Of a stretch of DNA of 64,000 bases, positions 27,111 through 36,367 are shown piece by piece. Each line of letters opens with the position of its first letter. Within the stretch, counting starts at the first letter, position 1. This DNA is from Pseudomonadota bacterium (GTDB taxonomy: Bacteria; Pseudomonadota; Gammaproteobacteria; Burkholderiales; Ferrovaceae): contig JAJZFH010000049.1 of assembly GCA_021805445.1 (NCBI GenBank), positions 221,839 to 285,838 on the forward strand, written 5' to 3'. Both the position numbers and the translations under genes were made by a program. A model generated the notes under the pieces. The model made no database searches. It had not been told where the DNA came from and saw only the letters and a program-made list of their open reading frames with translations.

Positions 27111-28255
27111 GGATACTGCGATGGTCCAAAGGATACCTTCTGCATGAAAGAGCGGATCAACCGGGAAATACGATCTTGCTCCTGTTCATCCAGTGCGGGA
27201 TAAATTGGCAGACACAATACCCGTGAGGCTATTTCTGAAGCCTTGGGGAGGTTTTCCTGACAGGCAGACGGCAGACCGCGATACATGGGAAATTCTGAAA
27301 TCAGCGGATAAAAATAGCGGCGGGCGTGGATGTTGTGCTGTTTGAGCCGATCGTTGAGTTCATCGCGCGACAGCGGATATTCGGGTCCAACCAGAATCGG
27401 GAAATACGCATGGTTACCGATTCGCACTTCCGGCACAGGAAAGAAGCGGATGCCTGGGATGTCGTCAAGTTGTACGCGATAAGCACGGTCGATGCGCTGT
27501 CGTTCGGCAAGCACCCGATCAATGTATTTCAGTTGCAACAATCCCAGCGCAGCATTGAATTCGCTCATCTTGCCATTGATCCCGGGCGCTACGACGGTCA
27601 GTTCATCGACATATCCAAAGTTTTTTAAATGATCGATGCGGGATTTCGTCCTGGCATCGGAACAAACAATGGCTCCGCCCTCAAATGTGTTGAATACTTT
27701 GGTGGCGTGGAAACTCAGTACCGACAGATCGCCATGGCGCAGGATGGAGCCTCCGTCGTCACTGACACCGAAGGCATGCGAGGCATCGTAAATAACTTTG
27801 AGGTTGTAATTGTCGGCAATGCGCTGGATGGCGTCTGTGTTGCAAGGGCGGCCATAACAATGGACAGGCAGGATCGCCGTAGTTTGTGGCGTGATAGCAG
27901 CTTCGATAAGGGAAGGATCGAGGTTGAACGAGTTCGGTTCGATATCGACAAAAACAGGTTTGATGCCATTCCACAGTAGCGCATGAGAAGTGGCCACGAA
28001 TGAATAGGGTGTGGTGATTACTTCACCCGTGATGCGCAATGCTTGCAGCGCCGTGACCAGCGCCATGGTCCCATTGGAAAACAGGGAAATGTGTTCAATG
28101 CCAAGATAACGGCATTGAGCCTGCTCCAATTCGCGGTGGAATGGTCCGTTATTGGTCAGAACCCTACTGCTCCAGATTTTTTCAAGGTAGGGTATGAATT
28201 CTTCCAGCGGCGGCAGGAACGGCTGGGTAACATAAATGGGTTCTTCGGAACTCAT
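27107..28255 (-). CDS. DegT/DnrJ/EryC1/StrS-family sugar aminotransferase (first gene of glycan operon)
   Basis: This is a 382-residue PLP enzyme with NGTMALVTAL (phosphate-binding region), VIYDASHAFG and the Schiff-base Lys186 in SFHATKVFNTFEGG. All key residues are intact, so it should be a working sugar-nucleotide aminotransferase or a close relative. It is the first gene after tRNA-Thr on this strand and likely carries the operon promoter in the 123 bases between them, although I could not define boxes there. No clear ribosome site precedes the ATG. Confidence 0.88.
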   Translation of the reverse strand: MSSEEPIYVTQPFLPPLEEFIPYLEKIWSSRVLTNNGPFHRELEQAQCRYLGIEHISLFSNGTMALVTALQALRITGEVITTPYSFVATSHALLWNGIKPVFVDIEPNSFNLDPSLIEAAITPQTTAILPVHCYGRPCNTDAIQRIADNYNLKVIYDASHAFGVSDDGGSILRHGDLSVLSFHATKVFNTFEGGAIVCSDARTKSRIDHLKNFGYVDELTVVAPGINGKMSEFNAALGLLQLKYIDRVLAERQRIDRAYRVQLDDIPGIRFFPVPEVRIGNHAYFPILVGPEYPLSRDELNDRLKQHNIHARRYFYPLISEFPMYRGLPSACQENLPKASEIASRVLCLPIYPALDEQEQDRISRLIRSFMQKVSFGPSQYP

Positions 28256-28378
28256 GGTCAGGACAGCGTTGTGCTTGAATTCAAGGGGGCATCGTCCTGC
28301 TGTGCGGTTCGGGTGACGATGTACAAAATACTGGTGGGAGATAATCCAAGGCTACAAACTCTAAGCCGTTTATTTTAT

Positions 28379-28454
28379 TGGTGCCGGCACTAGGAATCGA
28401 ACCCAGGACCTTCTGATTACAAATCAACTGCTCTACCAACTGAGCTATGCCGGC
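28379..28454 (-). tRNA. tRNA-Thr (anticodon TGT), CCA encoded
   Basis: The 76-base cloverleaf reads GCCGGCA at the 5' end, paired with TGCCGGC at the 3' end, followed by A and an encoded CCA. The D arm is AGCTCAGTTGGTAGAGC, the anticodon loop TTTGTAA gives anticodon TGT, and the T arm contains GTTCGATTC. It lies between sspB and the glycan operon on the same strand, with its 3' end facing the glycan genes. Confidence 0.97.
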
Positions 28455-28475
28455 ACGGCGATGGGGCGCATTATC

Positions 28476-29015
28476 TCACTTAACCAGAGTAAGTGTGGGT
28501 TTTTTTGTTGGAGAAGTTGCCTTTTTCGATTCAATCGAGAGGGGTGAGCCTTCCTCGGTGACTTTCCGGGCCTCCTGAACAGGTGGGGAATCCTGCAAGG
28601 AATTTTTTTCCGTTTCTTCAGAGGACGAACGGGAAACTGCCAAACTCAGGGCGGGACCCCCGGAAGCCTCTGAAACGGAGAAAGGTGCTTCATCCCATTC
28701 GTGCTCATCCGGTGGAAAAGCCATGCCTTCTCCCGTCTCCCGTGAAAAAAGTCCCAATACGGCTTTCCAGGGCACCCACACCTGTTCCGCCGTTCCGTTG
28801 AAACGGGCGTTGAACTCGATGCCCCCATTGTTCATGGAAAGCTGGCGCGTGGCGGAGCCGCTGATATTGAGAATGATCTGACCTTCCTTGACGAAAGCGA
28901 GAGGAACCTGCGCTCCCGTCCCTTCTACCAGAACATGCAGTAGAGGAGTCATGGTGTTGTCCTCGCACCACTCCCAAAGTGCACGAGCCAGATAAGGTTT
29001 GGTTGAACGGGACAC
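28476..29015 (-). CDS. sspB: ClpXP protease specificity-enhancing factor SspB
   Basis: This 179-residue adaptor delivers ssrA-tagged peptides to ClpXP. The folded core covers about residues 1-110 (PYLARALWEWCEDN, ILNISGSATRQL, WVPWKAVLGLF). A long acidic/Ser linker then leads to a short basic-hydrophobic tail (TLTLVK) that resembles the ClpX-docking peptide. The start is GTG, five bases past the sspA stop with GGAAG upstream; the E. coli protein starts at the equivalent place. The sspA-sspB pair next to the bc1 operon is a common proteobacterial arrangement. Confidence 0.92.
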   Translation of the reverse strand: MSRSTKPYLARALWEWCEDNTMTPLLHVLVEGTGAQVPLAFVKEGQIILNISGSATRQLSMNNGGIEFNARFNGTAEQVWVPWKAVLGLFSRETGEGMAFPPDEHEWDEAPFSVSEASGGPALSLAVSRSSSEETEKNSLQDSPPVQEARKVTEEGSPLSIESKKATSPTKKPTLTLVK

Positions 29016-29019
29016 GTTC

Positions 29020-29625
29020 TTACTTCCGCATGGCCTTTTCAGCCGGGGTCATGGAATCAATGAAGGCAGGACGGGAAAAAATCCGCTCAGCATACTTGAG
29101 GATAGGAGCAGCCTGCTTGGGCAACTGAATCTGGTAATGGTCCAGACGCCACAAAAGGGGCGCAATGGCCACATCCAGCATGGTGAAATCCTCACCCAGC
29201 ATAAACTTCTGCTTGACGAAGATGGGCACTATTTGCACCAGACTATCGCGCAGCGATGCCCGTGCCTTGTCTGCCAACCCTTTGGCCGCCGCCCCGGATT
29301 CCAGGGTGACGACATGGCTGAAGAGTTCCACTTCAAAGCGATGCAGAAACAGCCGTGCCCGGGACCGCATGACGGGTTCCGGGGGCATCAACTGTGGGTG
29401 AGGAAAACGCTCATCGATATACTCATTGATGATGTTCGATTCGTGCAACGTGAGGTCGCGCTCTACCAACACGGGTAACCGGTTATAGGGATTCATCACC
29501 GCAATCTCTTCCGGCAGATTGAATACGTCTACATCCACGATCTGAAAATCCATACCTTTCTCGTACAGCACAATGCGACTGCGTTGGCTGAAGGGACAGG
29601 TGGTCCCGGAATATAGGGTCATCAT
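29020..29625 (-). CDS. sspA: Stringent starvation protein A (GST-fold RNA polymerase-associated factor)
   Basis: This 201-residue protein has an N-terminal thioredoxin-like domain (LYSGTTCPFSQRSRIVL), then DERFPHPQLMPP and a helical C-terminal GST domain. SspA binds RNA polymerase and alters promoter use in starvation or stress; it has no glutathione transferase activity in studied cases. The PHPQL segment matches the surface patch conserved in SspA. It lies 33 bases downstream of petC and directly upstream of sspB. Confidence 0.92.
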   Translation of the reverse strand: MMTLYSGTTCPFSQRSRIVLYEKGMDFQIVDVDVFNLPEEIAVMNPYNRLPVLVERDLTLHESNIINEYIDERFPHPQLMPPEPVMRSRARLFLHRFEVELFSHVVTLESGAAAKGLADKARASLRDSLVQIVPIFVKQKFMLGEDFTMLDVAIAPLLWRLDHYQIQLPKQAAPILKYAERIFSRPAFIDSMTPAEKAMRK

Positions 29626-29658
29626 AGGATACGTCTCAACTTGATCAATCCTCCCATT

Positions 29659-30393
29659 CTAATGGATATCTTTCCAGAATTCTCGTTTCAGGGCGCGCGC
29701 AACCAAAAATAGTATCAGCAGAAACCCCATGACCCACAATCCCAGATGAAGACGGGCCGAACGCGTCGGTTCTGACATGAAGACCAGAAAATTCACCAGA
29801 TCCCCCACAAATTGGTCGTACTCCTGAGGACTCAGGCTGCCTTTTTGAGTCAGTACCAGTGCGTCTTCCCCGCCCTGCCTCTGAAGTTCCTGCTGCCCCT
29901 GCAACGCCCAGAGGACGTGGGGCATGGCCACGTTGGGAAAAACACGATTATTCCAACCACTGGGGCGCTGGTCATCGCGATAAAAAGAACGCAAATAGGT
30001 GTACATCCAATCTGCCCCATGAACTCGTGCTTCCACGGACAGGTCAGGCGGAGGAACTCCAAACCAGTTTTGAGCATCCTTGGCTTTGAGTACCACAGTC
30101 ATATAGTCCGCCACCTTGGCATCGGTCAGAATCAGGTTCTGCACGACCTGTTTTTCTGACAACCCCAACTGTTCAAGCAGGTCGAAACGGGCCAGATGGG
30201 CACTGTGACAGTTCATGCAGTAATTCATGAAATGCTGGGCACCACGCTGTAATGAAGGGAAATTGGAGGTGTCCACGGGGGCCTTGTCCAGTTTTACCCC
30301 CTCTTCGGCCTGCACACTGGCGCAGGACAGACCCAGAAACAGGATCAAAACACCTTGAATCAGCGAATGATTCCACGATTTGAAATGATTCAT
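29659..30393 (-). CDS. petC: Cytochrome c1 of the bc1 complex
   Basis: This is a 244-residue subunit with a signal peptide (cleavage near VQA), one haem c site CMNCH (59-63), the axial methionine in NVAMPHVLW and a C-terminal membrane anchor (about residues 218-236). It takes electrons from the Rieske protein and passes them to soluble cytochrome c in the periplasm. The start overlaps the petB stop (ATGA), so the pet genes form one operon in the order petA, petB, petC. Confidence 0.94.
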   Translation of the reverse strand: MNHFKSWNHSLIQGVLILFLGLSCASVQAEEGVKLDKAPVDTSNFPSLQRGAQHFMNYCMNCHSAHLARFDLLEQLGLSEKQVVQNLILTDAKVADYMTVVLKAKDAQNWFGVPPPDLSVEARVHGADWMYTYLRSFYRDDQRPSGWNNRVFPNVAMPHVLWALQGQQELQRQGGEDALVLTQKGSLSPQEYDQFVGDLVNFLVFMSEPTRSARLHLGLWVMGFLLILFLVARALKREFWKDIH

Positions 30394-31601
30394 GAGGTCA
30401 CCCGTTCAGGCACTGGTTTGGTTTTGTCGAGCCGGGAATAAATGGGCATCAGCAAGAAGAAACCGAAATAAATCCCGGCACAGACGCGCGCAATGGGGTT
30501 CACATACCATATCGTGGGTTCCTGAGTCCCCAGGTAGCCCAAAACGAGGAAGGACAGGACGAAGGCGGTCAATGCCGACTTGTACAGGGTTCCCCGGTAG
30601 CGCACCGATTTCACCACCCCACGATCCAGCCAGGGAAGAAGGAAAAAAATGAGTACCGCCAATCCCATGGCCGCAATCCCCAACTGTTTCTGCGGAATGG
30701 CCCGTAATATTGCGTAGAACGGCGTGAAATACCAAAGCGGGGCAATATGGGGCGGTGTCTTGAGAGGGTCGGCGGGAATGAAGTTGTTTTCCTCCAGAAA
30801 ATACCCGCCCATTTCCGGCAAAAAGAAAATGATGCCGAAATAGGCGATGAAATATCCTGAAACCCCTACGATGTCCTTGACCGTGTAATAGGGATGAAAA
30901 GGAATGCCATCCAGGGGAATATGGCTCACAGGGTCCTTGTGGTTCTTGATTTCAATCCCGTCGGGGTTATTGGATCCCACCTGATGCAGAGCAACGATGT
31001 GCAAGAAGACCAGAACCAACAGTACCAGTGGCAAGGCGATGACGTGAAAAGCAAAAAATCGGTTCAAGGTGGCATCCGAAATCACATAGTCGCCCCGAAT
31101 CCACAGGGCCACTTCCGGACTGATGGCATCCACCAGGGAAACGATCACCTGGGCTCCCCAGTAGGACATCTGTCCCCAAGGCAAAAGATAACCAAAGAAG
31201 GCTTCCCCCATCAGACACAGATAAATGGCCATCCCGATGATCCAGAGGAGTTCACGCGGTTTACGGTAGGAGCCATAGAGAATTCCGCGCATCATATGCA
31301 GATAGACCACCACAAAAAACATGGAGGCTCCTGTGGAATGCATGTAACGGATCAGCCAACCAAAGTTCACGTCGCGCATGATGTATTCCACCGAAGCGAA
31401 GGCAAAGCGCGCATCCGGCTTGTAATTCATGGTCAGGAAAATCCCGGTGACGATCTGCATGACCAGCACGAGAAGGGCCAAAGAGCCGAAGTAATACCAG
31501 AAATTGAAGTTCTTCGGGGCGTAGTATTCTGCCAGATGTTCCCTCCAGACTTTTGTCAGAGGAAAACGTTCATCTATCCAACCCATCACTTGGGAAACCA
31601 T
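30390..31601 (-). CDS. petB: Cytochrome b of the bc1 complex
   Basis: This is a 403-residue membrane protein with eight expected helices. The two histidine pairs for the b haems are in RYMHSTGAS/YLHMMRG and FFAFHVIALP/FLHIVALHQ. The quinol-oxidation loop reads PPHIAPLWYF, a PLWY variant of the PEWY motif; PVWY-type forms are usual in related proteobacteria. The ATG is seven bases after GGGAGG and two bases past the petA stop; a TTG slightly upstream is less likely. The complex oxidises quinol, or may run in reverse to reduce quinone in an organism that lives on high-potential donors. Confidence 0.94.
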   Translation of the reverse strand: MVSQVMGWIDERFPLTKVWREHLAEYYAPKNFNFWYYFGSLALLVLVMQIVTGIFLTMNYKPDARFAFASVEYIMRDVNFGWLIRYMHSTGASMFFVVVYLHMMRGILYGSYRKPRELLWIIGMAIYLCLMGEAFFGYLLPWGQMSYWGAQVIVSLVDAISPEVALWIRGDYVISDATLNRFFAFHVIALPLVLLVLVFLHIVALHQVGSNNPDGIEIKNHKDPVSHIPLDGIPFHPYYTVKDIVGVSGYFIAYFGIIFFLPEMGGYFLEENNFIPADPLKTPPHIAPLWYFTPFYAILRAIPQKQLGIAAMGLAVLIFFLLPWLDRGVVKSVRYRGTLYKSALTAFVLSFLVLGYLGTQEPTIWYVNPIARVCAGIYFGFFLLMPIYSRLDKTKPVPERVTS

Positions 31602-31603
31602 GA

Positions 31604-32206
31604 TCAACCTCCCTTCTTGTTGGTACCGATCAGGAGACGTTGGTCGTCAAGATAGGTATAAGGCGGGATGCGCATATTGAGCGGTGCCGGCATGTCTTTA
31701 AAAACCCGCGCCGATAGATCATATTTGGAACCATGACAGGGACATAGAAACCCTCCCGGCCAGTCAGAACCCATCCCCCCCTCATTTCCGGCTTTCAGTT
31801 TTTCCGTGGGAGAACACCCCAGATGGGTGCAAATCCCCACCACGACCAGTATATTGTCATGTCCTGGCATGGCCCGAGCCGTATTTTTGCACGGCTCCGG
31901 CTGCTCGGACTTGTTGGAATCCGGATCGCTCAATAAATGCGTATTCTTTGCCAACTGTACCATCATGGCAGGCGTCCGGTTGACAATCCAGACCGGTTGG
32001 CCGCGCCACTCCTGCGTGATCATCATACCCGGTTCCACCTTGGAGATATCTGCCTCCACCGGTGCCCCTGCCGCCTTGGCTCGGGCGCTGGGGAGCATGC
32101 TCAGAACGAAGGGGGTTGCAAGAGCCCCCACCCCCACGCCGCCAATCGCTGAAGTCACCCCGATCAGCAGACGCCGACGCCCCCGATCCGCCTGAATTTT
32201 ATCCAT
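31604..32206 (-). CDS. petA: Rieske iron-sulfur protein of the bc1 complex
   Basis: This 200-residue protein has an N-terminal twin-arginine signal-anchor (GRRRLLIG followed by a Gly/Ala-rich membrane helix) and the two cluster-binding boxes CTHLGC and CPCHGS, supplying two Cys and two His for the 2Fe-2S centre. The ATG with AAGAAGG upstream is preferred over an upstream GTG. Rieske proteins are Tat substrates, and tatABC lies 2 kb away. The gene is divergent from the DegS-like protease across an AT-rich region. Confidence 0.94.
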   Translation of the reverse strand: MDKIQADRGRRRLLIGVTSAIGGVGVGALATPFVLSMLPSARAKAAGAPVEADISKVEPGMMITQEWRGQPVWIVNRTPAMMVQLAKNTHLLSDPDSNKSEQPEPCKNTARAMPGHDNILVVVGICTHLGCSPTEKLKAGNEGGMGSDWPGGFLCPCHGSKYDLSARVFKDMPAPLNMRIPPYTYLDDQRLLIGTNKKGG

Positions 32207-32428
32207 GTCATTCACCTTCTTTTCAGCTATAGTTCGTATGGTTCGACGCGATACTGCACATGCACTGCTCGCCCGTCATTCTATCAAATTGAGGCGTCTC
32301 ACCCTTGATTTCCGATAATTCCGACAACTCGGTCACTGACAATATAACCATCTATTTATTAATGTATCTTTATTTTTTTGAGCGGAAAAAAAATAATATC
32401 CTGTCACAACTTGCCGAATATTGATCCA

Positions 32429-33619
32429 ATGCGAAAACTTTGGTTACTTTTTACCCAGGCCGTCACCCTCTGTGCAGGGGGACTTTTCGCCCTGGCTTTT
32501 TTCCGCCATACCCTCCTGGAGGAACTTGCCTCCCCAGGGAAGACTGCCGCGCGCCCATTCAGTTCCGCATCATCCCCCGTTTCTCCTGCTGCGCCCCCGG
32601 CAGGCGAACCGCTGGGTTCATACCGCGATGCTGCCCACCGCGCCATGCCCACCGTCGTCAACATATTTACGCGCAAAACTCCGCCGCACCGCGCTGACCT
32701 CCCCCCAGGCGATCCACGTCAATTATTCGGAGATAATGCTCCCCAGGACAATTCCGCTGCCCAAATGAGCCTGGGGTCGGGAGTCATCGTACGCCCCGAT
32801 GGTTATATTCTGACCAATGACCATGTCATCGATGGTGCCCAGGAAATTCAAGTCGCCTTGTCTGACGGGCGTACCATCAAAGCAACCGTAACGGGCACAG
32901 ACCCGGAAACCGATCTGGCCGTACTCAAGATTGGTCTCGACCACCTTCCGGCCATCCGTTTTGGATCTTCAGATCAGGTTCAGGTAGGGGATGTGGTCCT
33001 GGCCATCGGAAATCCCTTTGGCGTGGGTGAAACCGTCACCTCCGGAATCGTCAGCGCCCTGGGGCGCAGCCGTCTGGGGATCAATACGTTCGAAAATTTC
33101 ATCCAGACCGATGCGGCCATCAATCCCGGCAATTCGGGCGGAGCCTTGGTAGACAGTACAGGCAACCTGGTCGGAATCAACAGTGCCATTTATTCCAAGT
33201 CCGGAGGATCCCAAGGCATCGGATTCAGTATCCCCGTCAGCCTCGCTCGTCAGGTCATGGATGAAATCATCCGGAACGGTGGCGTGACGCGCGGCTGGAT
33301 CGGTGTGGAAGTCCAGGATGTCACTCCGGAACTGGCGACCTCTTTTCAGTTGGAAAATGCCAGTGGTGCGCTGATCTCCGCTCTTTTGAAGGGAGGACCT
33401 GCACAGCAAGCGGGCGTTCATGCAGGAGACATTCTGGTGGGTGTCGAAGGTCACCCGATTGGTGATTCTCGCGACATGCTCAATCAAGTGGCGGCACTCA
33501 AACCTGGGCAGACGGCACAACTCGAGGTCGTTCGGAATCATCGGTCGCTCGAGTTTTCCGTTCACATTGGGCGGCGGCCCAAGGGGACCATCCGCAACCT
33601 GGACGAACCCGACCAGTAA
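32429..33619 (+). CDS. Membrane-anchored trypsin-like serine protease with one PDZ domain (DegS/AlgW-like)
   Basis: This is a 396-residue protease. An N-terminal hydrophobic segment (about residues 5-25) without a clear cleavage site suggests a membrane anchor. A Pro/Ala linker precedes the catalytic domain with the triad H132 (TNDHVI), D162 (ETDLAVLKI) and S236 (GNSGGAL). A single PDZ domain (about 285-385) follows. One PDZ plus an anchor fits DegS/AlgW, which start the sigma-E envelope stress cascade, better than the two-PDZ DegP/DegQ. The ATG start gives the anchor; a TTG further up would add 17 residues. It converges on tatC. Confidence 0.87.
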   Translation: MRKLWLLFTQAVTLCAGGLFALAFFRHTLLEELASPGKTAARPFSSASSPVSPAAPPAGEPLGSYRDAAHRAMPTVVNIFTRKTPPHRADLPPGDPRQLFGDNAPQDNSAAQMSLGSGVIVRPDGYILTNDHVIDGAQEIQVALSDGRTIKATVTGTDPETDLAVLKIGLDHLPAIRFGSSDQVQVGDVVLAIGNPFGVGETVTSGIVSALGRSRLGINTFENFIQTDAAINPGNSGGALVDSTGNLVGINSAIYSKSGGSQGIGFSIPVSLARQVMDEIIRNGGVTRGWIGVEVQDVTPELATSFQLENASGALISALLKGGPAQQAGVHAGDILVGVEGHPIGDSRDMLNQVAALKPGQTAQLEVVRNHRSLEFSVHIGRRPKGTIRNLDEPDQ

Positions 33620-33659
33620 ACCGGGAAGCACCGTTGGCCTTCGATCACACTGAATTTCT

Positions 33660-34427
33660 TCAGGATTCCGGATTCGGCAATTTCAACGGATCGACTCCTT
33701 CCTCTCTGGGGGCGACCCGGCTAGCCACCAAGATCCCCAATTCATACAATAACCAGAGAGGAATGGCCAGCAAGGTTTGGGAGACCGCATCAGGAGGCGT
33801 GAAGATGGCGCCCACCACAAAGGCAGACACCACCACATAGCGCCGGGCGGCGCGCAGTTGTGGGACGGTCAGGATACCCAACTTGACCAATAAAACCACT
33901 GCCACGGGGGTTTCAAATGCCAATCCAAAAGCCAGGAACATACTGATGACAAAACTCAGATACTTGTCGATATCCGTCATCATTTCCACCCCCTGGGGTG
34001 CCGTATTGGCAAAGAAACCAAAAGCAAAAGGAAAAACCGCAAAGTAGGCAAAAGCCATCCCGACATAAAACAGCAGCGTACTGGAAACGATCAAAGGCAA
34101 TGCCAGACGTTTTTCATGGTCGTAGAGCCCCGGCGCCACAAATCCCCAGATTTGAGCCAGCACGTAGGGCAGAGCAAGCAGAAAAGCCACCAGTCCGGCC
34201 ACTTTCATGGGGACGAAGAAGGGCGTGGTGACTTCCGTGGCGATCATATGCCCGCCGATGGGCATTTTGCTCAACAGAGGATATGCCAGCCAGGTATACA
34301 GTTTATTGGCAAAAGGCAAAAGGGCCACAAACACGCCGAATACAGCCACCACGGCCCGAATCACGCGGGTGCGCAATTCGATGAGATGGACGACAAATTC
34401 CTGGATGGTCGTGGATTCTTCGTTCAC
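33660..34427 (-). CDS. tatC: Sec-independent translocase subunit TatC
   Basis: This is a 255-residue protein with six predicted membrane helices. The N-terminal HLIELRTRVI is the conserved TatC start, and FVAPGLYDHEKR and FAFGLAFETPV mark the loops that receive twin-arginine signals. The start is GTG overlapping the tatB stop. TatC is the receptor for folded precursors such as the Rieske protein and the DsrE-like protein in this window. Confidence 0.95.
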   Translation of the reverse strand: MNEESTTIQEFVVHLIELRTRVIRAVVAVFGVFVALLPFANKLYTWLAYPLLSKMPIGGHMIATEVTTPFFVPMKVAGLVAFLLALPYVLAQIWGFVAPGLYDHEKRLALPLIVSSTLLFYVGMAFAYFAVFPFAFGFFANTAPQGVEMMTDIDKYLSFVISMFLAFGLAFETPVAVVLLVKLGILTVPQLRAARRYVVVSAFVVGAIFTPPDAVSQTLLAIPLWLLYELGILVASRVAPREEGVDPLKLPNPES

Positions 34428-34969
34428 GAGGCCCCCACTCCTGGTTCTGAAGCGGGGGGCATAGCCTGCGGCTCACGGGGCAGGCTGCGGAGCGGCGCGG
34501 AGCGACGGATCTCGAAGGGATCCCCGCCAAAGAGGGTTTGACCGACTTTCAGAGACTCTTCGGTACGCTGCAGCGATGGACTATCCCCCCCACTCGTGGC
34601 AGGGGGTGCAGTGTTCCCGGCTTCGGCACCCAGCACCAGGGAGGGGGCAAGATCTGGTACTGCAGGCGGCTCAGTCACGGCTTGTCCTTCCAGAACCGGC
34701 CGACTCAACATCTGATCCACCGCACTGGTCGAAGCCGCAATTTGGCGCGCCGCTTCGGCACGAGCCTCGGCAATCTTCTTGTCCAGATCTTTCAATTCCG
34801 CCTGCTGCAATTCCCGGTCGATTTCCGCCTTGACCGACAAGGTATAGCGCCGAAACCGACCAAACAGGACGCCAGCCCCGCGCGCCACCTTGGGCATGCG
34901 CTCCGGACCTATGGCGATCAGAGCCACCAGCCCCACCAATCCAATTTCACTGAAACTGAAGTCCAACAT
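34424..34969 (-). CDS. tatB: Sec-independent translocase subunit TatB
   Basis: This 181-residue protein starts with the typical short helix MLDFSFSEIGLVGLVALI, then GPERMPKVAR and an amphipathic helix. A long charged and Pro-rich tail follows with little conservation. TatB works with TatC in signal recognition. It is 12 bases downstream of tatA and overlaps tatC. The tail is somewhat longer than average. Confidence 0.93.
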   Translation of the reverse strand: MLDFSFSEIGLVGLVALIAIGPERMPKVARGAGVLFGRFRRYTLSVKAEIDRELQQAELKDLDKKIAEARAEAARQIAASTSAVDQMLSRPVLEGQAVTEPPAVPDLAPSLVLGAEAGNTAPPATSGGDSPSLQRTEESLKVGQTLFGGDPFEIRRSAPLRSLPREPQAMPPASEPGVGAS

Positions 34970-34981
34970 CGAACGCCGTCC

Positions 34982-35221
34982 TCAAGACGGGGTCTTGTCC
35001 TGAGCCGATGCTTCCTTGACAGGGGAAGAGGTCGATTTCTCGTCCAGGCTACGCTTTTCTTCGGTATTTTCCGTGGCTGCGGCACCCGCCATGCCTTCCT
35101 TGAACCCCTTGACCGCCCCCCCCAGATCCGTCCCGATATTGCGTAACTTCTTGGTTCCAAATATCAGTACCACGATCAACAACAACAACAACAAATGCTG
35201 GATACTGAATAAATCGCCCAT
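34982..35221 (-). CDS. tatA: Sec-independent translocase subunit TatA
   Basis: This is a 79-residue protein with one membrane helix rich in Leu, Ile and Val, then the conserved [20 protein letters not shown] amphipathic helix and a charged tail. TatA oligomers form the transport path. A strong AGGAGG-type ribosome site precedes the ATG, fitting the high amount of TatA needed. The CAA repeat in this gene encodes the leucine run. Confidence 0.94.
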   Translation of the reverse strand: MGDLFSIQHLLLLLLIVVLIFGTKKLRNIGTDLGGAVKGFKEGMAGAAATENTEEKRSLDEKSTSSPVKEASAQDKTPS

Positions 35222-35257
35222 GTCTCCTTCCTCCTCTGTGCGTTACGCACCCTTTAT

Positions 35258-35611
35258 TTATTTATCTCCACTGCGGGGCAGTGGAGAGGATTTGATACCG
35301 CCCATGATGTGAATATGCAGGTGGTAGATCTCCTGACCTCCCCCGGGACCGGTGTTGATCACGGTACGAAAACCCTCTGTCAGGCCCTGTTCCTGAGCCA
35401 AGCGTGGTGCCAGCCCCAACATCCTGCCCAACAATCCTTGGTCCTGAGCGGTACACTGGATCAGAGAATCGCGATGTGCCTTTGGAACGATCATGAAATG
35501 CACCGGCGCAGCCGGATGAATATCATGAAAGGCCAGAATCTCCTCATCTTCATAGACCTTACGACCCGGCAATTCACCCCGTACGATCCGACAAAACAAA
35601 CACTCGCTCAT
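35258..35611 (-). CDS. HIT-family nucleotide-binding protein (HinT-like)
   Basis: This 117-residue protein begins [12 protein letters not shown] and ends with the histidine triad HLHIHIMGG, the nucleophilic site of HIT hydrolases that split phosphoramidates of AMP. The start overlaps the hisE stop by four bases (ATGA); a longer in-frame reading would lie inside hisE. It closes the his operon before the tat genes, a common gene order in betaproteobacteria. Confidence 0.92.
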   Translation of the reverse strand: MSECLFCRIVRGELPGRKVYEDEEILAFHDIHPAAPVHFMIVPKAHRDSLIQCTAQDQGLLGRMLGLAPRLAQEQGLTEGFRTVINTGPGGGQEIYHLHIHIMGGIKSSPLPRSGDK

Positions 35612-35964
35612 GATTCCACTCCCTGAGGGGGTTGCGCGTCCCGACGCGCAGCCTTTTCGACATGTCCTGACACGCCTTCGCGCCGCGTCAACTCGTTCAA
35701 CACTTCCTGGGCACTGCCTCCCAGATCCACCAACAGCACGAGGGAATGAAACCACAGGTCTGCAATTTCGCGCACCAAGGCAGGGTGATCCCGATCCTTG
35801 GCCGCCAGGATGGTCTCCACCGCTTCCTCACCCACTTTACGCGCCATGACATCCAACCCCCGTGCGTACAAACTGGCCACATAGGACGAGTTCGGTGCAG
35901 CCCCCTTGCGCGCTTTCAGAGTCTGGCTCAAACGAGACAAAATTTCCACTTCTTCAGGCACCAT
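35608..35964 (-). CDS. hisE: Phosphoribosyl-ATP pyrophosphatase
   Basis: This 118-residue enzyme catalyses the second step of histidine synthesis. The MazG-like helical core with [13 protein letters not shown] and [13 protein letters not shown] carries the metal-binding acidic residues. It is encoded separately from hisI, unlike the fused form of enteric bacteria, and overlaps hisI by eleven bases. Confidence 0.94.
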   Translation of the reverse strand: MVPEEVEILSRLSQTLKARKGAAPNSSYVASLYARGLDVMARKVGEEAVETILAAKDRDHPALVREIADLWFHSLVLLVDLGGSAQEVLNELTRREGVSGHVEKAARRDAQPPQGVES

Positions 35965-36367
35965 AGATTTCTCGCGGGTCTTTCAATACCGGGTCCGATT
36001 CGTGCCACCGGTCTCCTTCCAGAGTCCGGAAAAAGCAGTGGGCACGCCCCGTATGGCACGCAATCCCCCCCGCCTGCTCTACCATCAGGAGCAGGACGTC
36101 TCCATCGCAATCCAGTCGAATCTTTTTCACTTTCTGCACATGCCCCGACTCCTCGCCCTTATGCCACAGGCGTTGACGCGAACGGGACCAGTACACCGCT
36201 TCGCCTCGACGCACCGTCTGCTGCAAGGATTCACGATTCATCCAGGCCATCATCAGCACCACACCCGTGCTCTCTTCCTGAGCAATGACCGGCACCAGCC
36301 CCTCAGCGTCCCAGTGTAGCGCATCCAGCCAGGAAACGTCAGGTTGTGTCGAAGAAGCAGGGATCAT
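35954..36367 (-). CDS. hisI: Phosphoribosyl-AMP cyclohydrolase
   Basis: This 137-residue enzyme opens the adenine ring of PR-AMP. Visible motifs are [27 protein letters not shown] and the metal-ligand stretch LDCDGD, with a late Cys-His near [11 protein letters not shown]. It starts in an ATGA overlap with hisF. Confidence 0.95.
   Translation of the reverse strand: MIPASSTQPDVSWLDALHWDAEGLVPVIAQEESTGVVLMMAWMNRESLQQTVRRGEAVYWSRSRQRLWHKGEESGHVQKVKKIRLDCDGDVLLLMVEQAGGIACHTGRAHCFFRTLEGDRWHESDPVLKDPREIYGA

Noticed and set aside
35172..35195. CAA trinucleotide repeat, possible phase-variable microsatellite
   Set aside because: It lies in frame within tatA and simply encodes the leucine run of the membrane helix. 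A trinucleotide change would not shift the frame.
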